Shown here: one piece after another, positions 55,941 to 64,000 of the stretch
Position numbering within the stretch: position 1 is the first letter of the stretch
Layout: every line of letters begins with the position of its first letter
NCBI GenBank assembly: GCA_002007465.1
Contig: LNAC01000137.1
Location: 1,461 to 65,460, forward strand
Length of the DNA stretch: 64,000 nt
Direction of reading: 5' to 3'
DNA from: Ailurus styani
Lineage: Eukaryota; Chordata; Mammalia; Carnivora; Ailuridae
Position numbers and translations under genes: made by a program
Notes under the pieces: model-generated
What the model was told of the DNA's origin: nothing
Seen by the model: the letters and a program-made list of their open reading frames with translations, nothing else
The model's database searches: none

Positions 55941-58270
55941 AAGACACTTAATTCAACTCAACCTGACAATCACTTATTGAGCACCTAGCAAGTAAGCACA
56001 GAGGTCTAAGCTAGGGATTCACTGGCTTGATTGTGGCTATGTCTGGGAGGAAGACATTGTGATGGAATGACACGTTTTTTAAAAGTGCTAGCTATTACAC
56101 AGCGTGACTTAAAAAGAATAAATTAACTCACTGCAAAGGATAAAAAAAAAAAAAAAGCAGTGTAAGTCAGCAGAAGAAACAAACATGTCTCCATCTCCTG
56201 GCATCTTTGTCCATGTTTGCTTGCCTGCTGCAGCCTTCACACTCTGCCAGGCTGCTCCAGGCAGATTTAAAATATCTACAGAGCCTGCTCGGCAAAGCAA
56301 TTAGAGAGTCCCTTGTATATTTCAATCTGGTTAATGGCTTCCCAAGGCTTCCCCCGCTAAAGAAGTGCCTACCAGCAAAGGCAGCGAGGAGCACCCCCCT
56401 CTGACTCCACACCAGTAATGGAAAACAAGCAGCCCAATCTGTTCGCCAAGACGGGTGCGGCCCCCCCAACCCCCCCAACTCTGAGTTCCAGTCTAAAATG
56501 CCTTTTTATGTCCAAGTTCCTGATTTCCCCGAAAACAGCGACTTCTAATGAAAATGTGGACATTTAACTCAAGTGCTCTTTTGGAATGGTTTTACATTAG
56601 TGTTCTGAGAGGCAAAGCAGCCACAAAGTTAACATATTGTGTTGTTTTAGCAGGGAGGGAGGGAAGGAGGGGAAGAAAAGCTGTTGAAAACAAAAGGTCA
56701 TTTTATTCGATAACGTTAAAAGAACATTAGATTTGTACTCTATGAACTGGGCTGCATAAACAAGGGGTCATTCTAGGCAGACAGGCTGCTGCTGGTCAGG
56801 TGGGCTCTCTCTGAGCCCTGTGTGCGACACAGCCCACTGGACCAGAATCCGTTCTCCTGGGCTGCTGCACGCCACAGAATTTCATCCAAGTTCAGAACTT
56901 CCGACAGTCTGATTTGATAAAAATCCCAAACCCACAGTAGCCCATTATGTGGGCAAACTATTCATTTTATATTCACCTCCTTGTCGTGTTAGTGCAGAGG
57001 TCATCTAAAGAGGAGGCCTAATTAATCAAACTGTCAGAGGCAATGAGGAGGAGCATGTTAATAGGACTTTTATTTCACCCAGGAAAGCGGCGGCCTGACA
57101 GGGACCAGAAAATATGGCCTTGGTGTTGCTGTTTATTAGCAATTCTGAGATCAGTGGTAATAGGAGCCAAGCAGTGTGTGGTTGATAAAGTGCAGGGTGT
57201 CAAGCAGCAGCAGCAACTCGAAATGAGACTGACAAGAGCCAGCACTCACTGGATATTGATAGCTGATAAACAGGAAGCCCAGTGCAAAGGGGCATATCAA
57301 AGAGGGTGGCATGGCCAAGAAGGGTCTGTGTAGTCAGGTGGGGGTGAGGGAGAAAAGGCAGAGTTCGATTCTGTCCTTTGCTGATTGCTCAAAGGGTCTG
57401 CTACAAAATGAATCCTTTATTTAACCAGTGTTCTTCGCAGGCTGCAGTACCCCAGGCCCTGGGCTAGATGCTGGGGATGCCAGCCCTCCTGGCTTGCGCG
57501 CTAGCACTGTGCTTACTGATTGGGGGAGCAGACCCCCCCATTAAGAATGTAAAGAAAACTCTCCACCTTTAAGAGGGAAAATTCATATTTACACCAAAGA
57601 CACAAAATTAACATACAATTTCAGGTGTGTTTTAGAACTGAAGTCCCCCAAAAAACTTTCAGACCAAACCTTGGCTAAGAGGTCCCTGTCTGCTGTGACC
57701 ATCTACTATTGAGGGGGTATTTTTCCAGAGATGAGTGAGCATGATTTGGGGGGGAGAGAATGGGACAAATCGTAAGGGCACTATTTTCGTAATAGGGATT
57801 TCCACTGGAGGACTAGAGAACGTCTTCACGTCACTCACACGGAGCCCCATTCTTGTGTTTTCTGTAGGAACATTCTCGTTGCTGAGGAGGGAGCTGCGAT
57901 GTTCCTGGAAATCAGCCCGCAAAGGAGTCAACAGCTCCCCAAGTGTGAGAGGGGCTCTGAGGTGTGAAGGCACAGTAGCACCTGAGGAGCTCCATGCACT
58001 TGACACTGAAGCTCTAGGGCCCCCACCCGGAAGCCTCATTCTCTGCCTCTGGACACGACCCAGGCTTCGGACTGTTTCACGTACAGGCTTCCACGTACGA
58101 TCACGTTGGGCACTGAGGTTTTATAGCTTGATCACACTGATTCTGACCACGGCCTGTAGAAAGGCTACTGCTACTATGCATCCATCTCTAAGATGATGCC
58201 TAAACGATTTTAGACAATTTTCTTCAACAAGGATGAAATGCACCCGATTAACTTTTTTTGTGTGTTTAGA
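55941..58270. other. Intron, long repeat-free block, candidate enhancer cluster
   Basis: About 2.3 kb with no recognised interspersed repeat except a poly(A) run at 56142-56156. The parts 56200-56400 and 57000-57330 are dense in homeodomain-like (TAATTAATCA, GCAATTAGAG), TGTCA and GATA/TATC words. Open frames of up to about 150 codons (57735-58196) show no recognised domain and I do not call them genes. Confidence 0.35.
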
Positions 58271-58282
58271 AGACATTCCCTG

Positions 58283-58473
58283 GGATGCCTGAGTGGCTCA
58301 GTCGGTTAAACATCTGCCTTCAGCTCAGGTCATGGTCCCAGGGCCCTGGAATCGAGCCCACATCGGGTTCCCTGCTAGTGGGGAGTTGGCTTCTCCCTCT
58401 GCCTGCCAATCCCCCTGCTTGTGCTCTCTCTCCTATCAAATAAATACTAAAATCTTAAAAAAAAAAAAAAAAA
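58283..58473 (+). mobile_element. Can-SINE
   Basis: Head GGATGCCTGAGTGGCTCAGT, tail TATCAAATAAATAC then 18 or so A. Duplication G(A/G)CATTCCCTG at 58272-58282 and 58474-58484. Confidence 0.93.
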
Positions 58474-58534
58474 GGCATTCCCTGTCAGCCCAGAATAGCA
58501 TCGCCCCATTATTTTTTTAACCTCCTCTTTGTAT

Positions 58535-58740
58535 TTCCTTCATAGCACTTATTCTAATTCATAACTGGATTTATTTGTTTTACTCACCCATTTATTTGTT
58601 GTTCTTCAGTCTCCCCCATTAGATTTGAAGATTACCACAGCAGGAACTGTGTCTGTTTTATACTATTATAGATTCATTGCCGTGCACAAAGCCTGGCACA
58701 TGGTAGGTGCTCAATAAATGTTTGTGGAGTAAATGAATGA
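58535..58740 (+). mobile_element. L2 3' end, long
   Basis: TTCATAGCACTTATTCTAAT, CAGCAGGAACTGTGTCTGTT, AAAGCCTGGCACATGGTAGG, TGCTCAATAAATGTTTGTGG follow the L2 3' end very well. Confidence 0.85.
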
Positions 58741-58782
58741 GTGAATGTCCCAAAATATAGCCGAGAATAAAATTAATCAGAG

Positions 58783-58957
58783 GGGCGCCTGGGTGGCTCA
58801 GTTGGTTAAGCAGCTGTCTTCGGCTCGGGTTGTGGCCTCAGAGTCCTGGGATCGAGGCCTGCATTAAACTCTCTGCTGAGCGGGAGCCTGCTTCCCCCTC
58901 TCCTCCCCGCTAGTGTTCTCTCTCTCTCAAATAAATGAAGAAAATCTAAAAAAAAAA
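58783..58957 (+). mobile_element. Can-SINE
   Basis: Head GGGGCGCCTGGGTGGCTCAG intact, tail CAAATAAATGAAG and poly(A). Imperfect duplication AAATTAATCAGAG / AAATTCATTAGAA at 58769-58781 and 58957-58969. It lies about 40 bases past the L2 end. Confidence 0.93.
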
Positions 58958-59029
58958 ATTCATTAGAATATCGTGAATCTTAAAGTTCTCCTGTTTGAAT
59001 ATGAACTAATTACTTCACTACAAGATATT

Positions 59030-59405
59030 TATTGAGTATCTATTATTGCCAGGCCTTGTCAGACCTGGGAATTCACTTAACAAAAGAACCTTGACCCAGC
59101 CTTCATGTGGCTCTGCAGTTTCACTCCTTGTCTAGGTCGTAATAAAAAATAAACGGAACGACTGAAGCAGTGTTAGTGATAGTAGGTCTTAGTGATACGT
59201 CTCATGATATGTGCATATTTTCTCACTGATGTTCACAACTATCTTATAAATTAAATACTGTTCTTGGTCCCATTTTACAGATAAAGATCTGAGCTCTGAG
59301 AGGTGAGGTGAGCGGCCAATGAGCAACAGCGGGCAAATGGGGGAGCTGAGATTTGTCAACAGCCAAATTTGAGCCCAAAGCCTGGATGTGTAGAATCAGC
59401 AGTAG
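59030..59405 (-). mobile_element. MIR SINE, possibly two pieces
   Basis: Inverted MIR: TATTGAGTATCTATTATTGC at the left, then TGTTCACAACTATCTTATAA, CCATTTTACAGATAAAGATC, TGAGCCCAAAGCCTGG. Confidence 0.6.
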
Positions 59406-59539
59406 AGCCCCTCTCCCCCTGGTGCTTCTAAAACACCCAGGAAACAGACAAAGAAAAATAACATTGTGAAAATTTTGCACCCAGATTTTGTAGTCTACAG
59501 TTTAATGGCATATGTCATAATGGGAATTTTCAGTCTGCA

Positions 59540-59735
59540 AAGAATTTCCATGTAAAATGACACATTTCACCCTCAGAAAAACTCTGTAAGAGGGAAGAGA
59601 GAGAGAGAGAGAATACTAGACCCTTTTTCCAGAATAGGTAACAGGCTCAGAAAAGGGCTGGCTCAGGGCCAGCTGTTAAGCAGTAGAGATGAGTCCTGAA
59701 CCTGGTCTCATAGGCTCTTTGGCTTCCCAGGATCA
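59540..59735 (-). mobile_element. MIR SINE, diverged, with (GA)n
   Basis: Inverted MIR: ATTTCACCCTCAGAAAAACT, GGTAACAGGCTCAGAAAAGG, GAGATGAGTCCTGAACCTGG; (GA)7-8 at 59598-59613 interrupts it. Confidence 0.55.
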
Positions 59736-59859
59736 CTTTAATTTTGCATTTAAAGGATCCATAAAGTATCCCAACGGATCCCTGGAAAATAATCTGTGGG
59801 ACTGATATGACAGAATCCTGTGATGGCCATGGCAGCAAAAGCCACCTGGGTCACTGTCG

Positions 59860-59985
59860 CAGTCTCCTCACTAACTAGCAGCGGGGGTCTGAGCAAATCG
59901 CTTTTCCTCTCTGGGCCCCCGTTTTTCCCCCATAAAGAGGGGGCTGGGGATGTCGAGGACTTGATCTGTAAGTTATTTCCCAGCC
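59860..59985 (+). mobile_element. MIR SINE core
   Basis: ACTAACTAGCAGCGGGGGTC, GAGCAAATCGCTTTTCCTCT, GGGCCCCCGTTTTTCCCCCA, TAAAGAGGGGGCTGGGGATG match the MIR core in GC-shifted form. Confidence 0.55.
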
Positions 59986-60625
59986 GTGAAACTGTGAAGC
60001 TCCATCTCGCCCCTCGTTTCCTTCTCCTTTTGGGCTTCCTTTCTTCATCTTTTAGCTGCTTTGATGGCATTTGGGAATTAGAGGTGACAAAGCTTGACCC
60101 CTCCTGACTAAGGACCTTGGCTGTCAGGTCTCAGAAACACAACTTCCACTGCGGCGGACCTGACCCATGTGCACTGTGAAGTGAGGGCTCAGAGGGAGGG
60201 AGGTGGTCTTTGCCACCAGGCAGCACTGTGGTGATGGATAATGGAGATCCTGAGGGCCCGGTGTCCCTGTATTCATCATTTACACGGGGCTGATTCAGGA
60301 ACTCGGCTACCGAGACATCTTCACCTTAGGGCCAGAAATGTAGTCTATTAAGAATCTTATCAGGAACCCTCCCACCCCCCCATCACTGTGTGGGAGATGC
60401 TATTTTAATGTTAAAAGCAGCCTGTTATCACAAGTGTCCGCTTAACTTTTACCATTTTCATGTGTGTTCCAATAATGTTAGAGGAACTTTCAAAAGAAGA
60501 CAATTGCTTTGTGCAGTGGGCCTCATTATCACGGAATTTAAAGGGGTGGGGGTGGGGTGCTGTTTTATCTCCCTGACTGGCAGGCTGCCCTGGGAGATCC
60601 GGCTGGAGATTTGGAGGCGGGAGAC
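59986..60625. other. Intron, nothing recognised
   Basis: Unique sequence. Confidence 0.35.
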
Positions 60626-60629
60626 CTGT

Positions 60630-60725
60630 GCCCCAGTTCCCGCTCCCCATGTAACTTGATGTAATCGTGGGCAAGTCGTTTAACCTTGATTTCTTAAATT
60701 GGGAATGGAATCACACCAATTAAGC
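60630..60725 (+). mobile_element. MIR SINE fragment
   Basis: TGTAACTTGATGTAATCGTG, GGCAAGTCGTTTAACCTTGA, TTCTTAAATTGGGAATGGAA match the MIR core. Confidence 0.6.
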
Positions 60726-60829
60726 CTGCCTCGAAGGAATGTGGGGCGCGCAGGGGAGCCAGAGCGGGGTTCCTATTTCCTACCTCCTCTCATTTCGCCC
60801 TTTCTGCTCATGTAATGCTGCCTCAAACC

Positions 60830-61260
60830 ACCTCAACTGGTCACTGCAGAATGAAAGCAGGAATCAGACTGTTTCACCTCTCTGCTTAAAATTCTTCAAG
60901 GGCTTTTCACTGCCTAAGAATAAACCCCAAATTCTTGAGTTCCTCGCACGGAGGAGTCCTGGCCTGCACCCAGTGCTCTGGCTGTGCAGGGCCCTCTGTG
61001 CCCTTTATCCTTTCACCTCAGTCTCTGCATCTATTATTTTCTGTTCTGAAGGACTTCTCTGTCAAGCACTGCCAAGTGGCCAAGGTTGGGTCATCCTTCA
61101 AGATCTGGCTCAAACATGACCCCGTCTGCTCTGTGTGTGTTTGGGGGGGGGGTCTATGGACCTGTCCTGGCCCATCCTGCAGCATGAATAGCTTCTCTGT
61201 TCCTAGAGTGCCCCACGGGGAACTTCCTTTCCTTCCTTGGAAATAATGTACTTCTATGTC
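60830..61260 (+). mobile_element. L2 fragment
   Basis: CACCTCTCTGCTTAAAATTC, TTCAAGGGCTTTTCACTGCC, AATAAACCCCAAATTCTTGA, CATCCTTCAAGATCTGGCTC and CACGGGGAACTTCCTTTCCT follow L2. A G11 run interrupts it at 61142-61152. Confidence 0.85.
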
Positions 61261-61274
61261 CTCCCCTCTCGCTT

Positions 61275-61673
61275 TATCAGGATTTCTCTTGTGGTCCTTG
61301 CATCACGATTACCTGGGGGACTTGTTAGAAATAAGGTCTCCTGGCACCCTCTCGCTCTCTCTCTAAAACAGGTGGGGGCACTTGGGTAGCTCAGTGAGTT
61401 AAGTGTCCAACTCTTGATTTCGGCTCGGGTCATGATCTTAGGGTCCTGAGATCAAGCCCCGTATAGGGCTCTGCACTCAGTGGGGAGTCTGCTTCAGATT
61501 CTCTCTCCCTTTCCCGCTGCCCCTCACCGCCCCCACGCACGCACTCTCTTTCAGAAAAAAAAAAAAAAGAAAAAGAAAAGAAATGAGGTCTCCTGGATCC
61601 CACTCGAACTCACCAAATTACAACTTCTGGAGGTGGGGCGTGACCTGTACCTGCTGAAGTCTGAGAATCACTG
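61275..61673 (-). mobile_element. MER5A hAT-Charlie element split by a Can-SINE
   Basis: The plus strand reads inverted MER5A: GTGGTCCTTGCATCACGATT, ACCTGGGGGACTTGTTAGAA, then after the SINE CTTCTGGAGGTGGGGCGTGA and TCTGAGAATCACTG. Confidence 0.8.
61345..61578 (+). mobile_element. Can-SINE insertion with extra 5' SINE-tail-like segment
   Basis: A complete Can-SINE (head GGGGGCACTTGGGTAGCTCA from about 61374, poly(A) to 61578) is preceded inside the duplicated target by about 28 bases, CACCCTCTCGCTCTCTCTCT then AAAACAGG. The duplication AGAAATAAGGTCTCCTGG (61327-61344) recurs with one change (A to G) at 61579-61596. The extra CT-rich, A-ended segment looks like the tail of another Can-SINE. 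Confidence 0.85.
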
Positions 61674-61684
61674 TACTAGCACGT

Positions 61685-61790
61685 ATGCTCACCAGTGGCA
61701 AGCAGCCTACCTCATTCACTGTGTGTCCCCAGAGGTCACCACAGTACCTGGCACACAGTAGTCACTCAATAAACACTTGTGAATGAAGAA
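61685..61790 (+). mobile_element. L2 3' end
   Basis: CATTCACTGTGTGTCCCCAG, CAGTACCTGGCACACAGTAG and TCACTCAATAAACACTTGTG with AATGAA at the end: a clear L2 terminus, likely the continuation of the L2 at 60830 beyond the MER5A. Confidence 0.85.
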
Positions 61791-64000
61791 AGAACTTAAG
61801 CCCTTAGGACACAGGCAGGTGGAATCCTGGTCCTAGAGGTTTGACTCAAAGATGAGTTGCCTTAAGATGTCTCTGCAGTGAGGGAGCAGAAGGCCGGCTG
61901 AGGACAAAGCACAAGCCGGCACCCTGCAACCTCCCCTCCACCCCCCACTCCCAGGTGGGACCTGTGTGACACTCTTCCAGAAAGCTCCCAAGGATCTTAA
62001 TGTTAATACCTTGCTGGAGGGAAAAAATGACTTTAACTTGACAATGGCAAGGTCTCTGGTATCTTGTAGGTAACTGGCAGCTTGGTCAGTCGTCTTTAGC
62101 ATACAAAAGTTCTTTTGAAACCTCCCTCCCTTTTCCTTAACTTCCCCCAACTCCTGAGTATATAATTACCACTCCTGAGGACCCTGGTGCAGCAGCTCTT
62201 TCTGCCCACCCATCCTGTCCCTGTGCTTTTTAATAAGCCACCGTTTTGCACCAAGACGTCTCCAGAATTCATTCTTGGCCGTTGGCTCCCGACCTCACCC
62301 CACCCAACCTCACCTATGTTCCAAAACCACATCATCTGAAAACACATTTTGTCTGGCAGTGTGGGGCCATAAAAATCGCTTTTAGGAGAAAAGACCTAGG
62401 AGAACCCTGCCATGCTCCTCTGCCACCATTACTCTATGAGGCTCCACACTGAGGATGGTGGGATCGGACAACGAAACTGAGGATTGAGAAGGAAGGGCCG
62501 TGGGGACCACTGTGGATGGAGACATCTCGGAGGAAACGCTCCTGGCTGAGGGTGCCCAGCATGCACTGCGCCTTGCCCACACGTGGCTTCCCGGTGAAGT
62601 CGGCAGGCATTCAGTGAACCGCTATGAGCACTGAAGGGAAACAACTCTTTGAACTGGTTTTTTTTTTCTTCTTCTTTTTTTCTATTCAGAACATTAAATA
62701 AATAGAAAAGGCTAAGCTACCAGCAGCTAAAATTAAGCCTCTGGTGACAACCAAAATAGAAGCCATGGAGTCCCTGGGACCTTTTTACTGTAAAGAGTAT
62801 TTGGCAACCAAGCCCACAGGGGTACGACTGTCCCACCAAGCTGCAGGCTTTGTCTGGAAAGCCTCCACACCCCTAGGGCATTCTAGGTCCAGAAAGCTGA
62901 GGAACCTGCAGAGAAGGACGAGTGGCCTCTAAGCTAGCCAATGGCCCTGAGGCATCCCCTAATTTAGTCTTCTTCAAAACAATCTCTTTGAATTGAGGGT
63001 TTGCAGGGGCCATAGCAAAATGAAGACGGAGACCACTTTATTTCGGGGACAATCAGATTTTTCTCCAATAGAGCAATTTCAAGCCTGGCTATTTTTGTAA
63101 ATAGCATACCGCAGCCCCAACAGTAAGGCCGCACCCCAGATATCTGCTGCGTAAGGTGACATTCTCACTGAATCCGTTTCCTTACACATTAGGAAAATAA
63201 CTGATTTTCCCTTCCTATGGGGAAAATTGAGTGCACCAAAATTTCTGGTCATTTTGTACAGTTCGCTGTGATTTAAAAATGGAAGATTTCATTGGACACT
63301 GATAAGACCAAGAAACAGACTGTTTCTTCTACTCTGAGCTTCCCCAGTTGGCTCAGAAGGGCACATGCCCTCCCGCTGTGTCTAACTCTCCGTTACTCCC
63401 TTCCAAGGCTGAGGAGGAATCTCAGAGTAGGTCTCTCTGGAGCTGGCTCTGCCCAGGGTGAGGTGGGACCAGACAGCATTTGAATAGCATTTGCATGCAG
63501 CAGGAATCAACAAGGCAACTTCCGGTGCTGCTCTAGTACACAAAAGAGGGCAGGGGAGTGTCCTTTCTCCCCCCCCCCCCAGAGGTCAGCCCCGATCTTA
63601 TCTCCAGGCCACACTCCTTTGTTTCATGCCTTTCTTTGCGCAGGCAACAACTTCTTCAAAAGATTCCTTTAAAAGGGGAGGGGTTTCTTTTTTACCTTAG
63701 CCAGGAGCCTACTGTTGCTTGAAAACAAAAGGAATCTGCACCTTAATCCCAATGACATTGCTACAGGAACCTTATTTACAGTATGACAAAAACCCGGTCC
63801 ATTCTTACAGCCTCATTAAATCTAAGCTTCATTTAACTAGCGGGACATTTTTACAATGGGTTTACTGGCGTACTGTGATAAATGGCTGTCTAACATCTTT
63901 CAACAATAGCCGGCCTACAGCCATAACCATGATGTGTATAAACACAGCATCAGTTTAACAATGCACAGTGCTGAATAGCAGGAAGTGAAGGCAAACATTT
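61791..64000. other. Intron, repeat-free to the window edge
   Basis: About 2.2 kb with no recognised interspersed repeats. It holds C-run 63570-63581, a T/C-rich tract 62660-62682 and a small inverted repeat GCTATTT-TTGT-AAATAGC at 63088-63105 that overlaps a MEF2-like word. The last 300 bases are AT-rich with homeodomain-like words. No exon of MPPED2 recognised. Confidence 0.4.

Larger units (their letters stand above)
20465..64000 (-). other. MPPED2: MPPED2 gene, 3' part (partial; 5' exons outside window)
   Basis: The span holds the last three coding exons, two complete introns (24602-27956 and 21859-24487), the 3' UTR and part of a large upstream intron. Seen directly: three exons in series on the minus strand with GT-AG junctions, matching phases and one open frame ending in TGA. 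From family knowledge: MPPED2 (239FB) is a 294-residue class III metallophosphoesterase, preferentially expressed in fetal brain, with weak phosphodiesterase activity and nucleotide-monophosphate inhibition. Counting back from the stop places His213 and Gly252 where the rat structure has them, which confirms the identity. No exon for residues 1-178 was found between 28073 and 64000. In human the neighbouring upstream exon is also tens of kilobases away, so this looks like normal gene structure. The 20465 boundary is inferred from the poly(A) signal. Confidence 0.93.
28073..64000 (-). other. MPPED2: MPPED2 upstream intron, 3' portion (open at right edge)
   Basis: From the acceptor at 28073 to the window edge no exon with MPPED2 coding sequence is visible, so the intron is at least 35.9 kb. 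It is filled with ancient repeats, six Can-SINEs and repeat-free islands, described separately. Confidence 0.85.

Noticed and set aside
57735..58196. Longest open frame in the large intron (153 codons, plus strand)
   Set aside because: No recognisable domain, no Kozak or splice context that stands out, and an overlapping open frame on the other strand. Likely chance in a moderately GC-rich stretch.

Overview
The window is nuclear DNA from a carnivoran mammal, most likely a mustelid (ferret, mink, marten, badger or otter group). Twelve tRNA-derived Can-SINE copies carry the carnivore head that ends in CCTGGGTGGCTCAG. Two of them (7172-7395 and 14429-14627) have the CT-rich body I associate with mustelids. 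A carnivore-type LINE-1 5' end opens the window. There is no bacterial, plasmid or viral gene organisation and no CRISPR array.

The only protein-coding gene I can support is MPPED2 (metallophosphoesterase domain containing 2), on the minus strand. Its last three coding exons are 27957-28072, 24488-24601 and 21740-21858. They encode residues 180 to 294 plus the shared codon 179, followed by a roughly 1.2-kb 3' UTR ending near 20465. Exon phases, splice sites and the stop codon all agree with an intact 294-residue protein. Residues 1-178, with most of the metal ligands, lie in exons beyond position 64000, so 28073-64000 is one partial intron of at least 35.9 kb.

Layout: 1-710 is the CpG-rich 5' UTR of an L1 running leftward out of the window. 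711-20300 is intergenic DNA downstream of MPPED2, with MaLR, L1M, MIR, L2 and Can-SINE copies. 20300-28072 is the 3' end of the gene, with little interspersed repeat. 28073-64000 is the large intron, with many old MIR and L2 copies, two MaLR/MLT1-like LTRs, L1M 3' fragments, two MER5A copies, six Can-SINEs (all antisense to the gene), microsatellites, G-quadruplex motifs and several repeat-free blocks that could be conserved enhancers.

I did not find an undescribed biological system. The points most worth a second look are the 20-bp palindrome beside a GC hairpin at 34842-34912, the Can-SINE insertion at 61345-61578 that seems to carry a second SINE tail, the L1 with a preserved 5' end, and the retained active-site Gly252 of MPPED2. 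Repeat family names come from remembered consensus sequences, and repeat boundaries are approximate unless target-site duplications are quoted.
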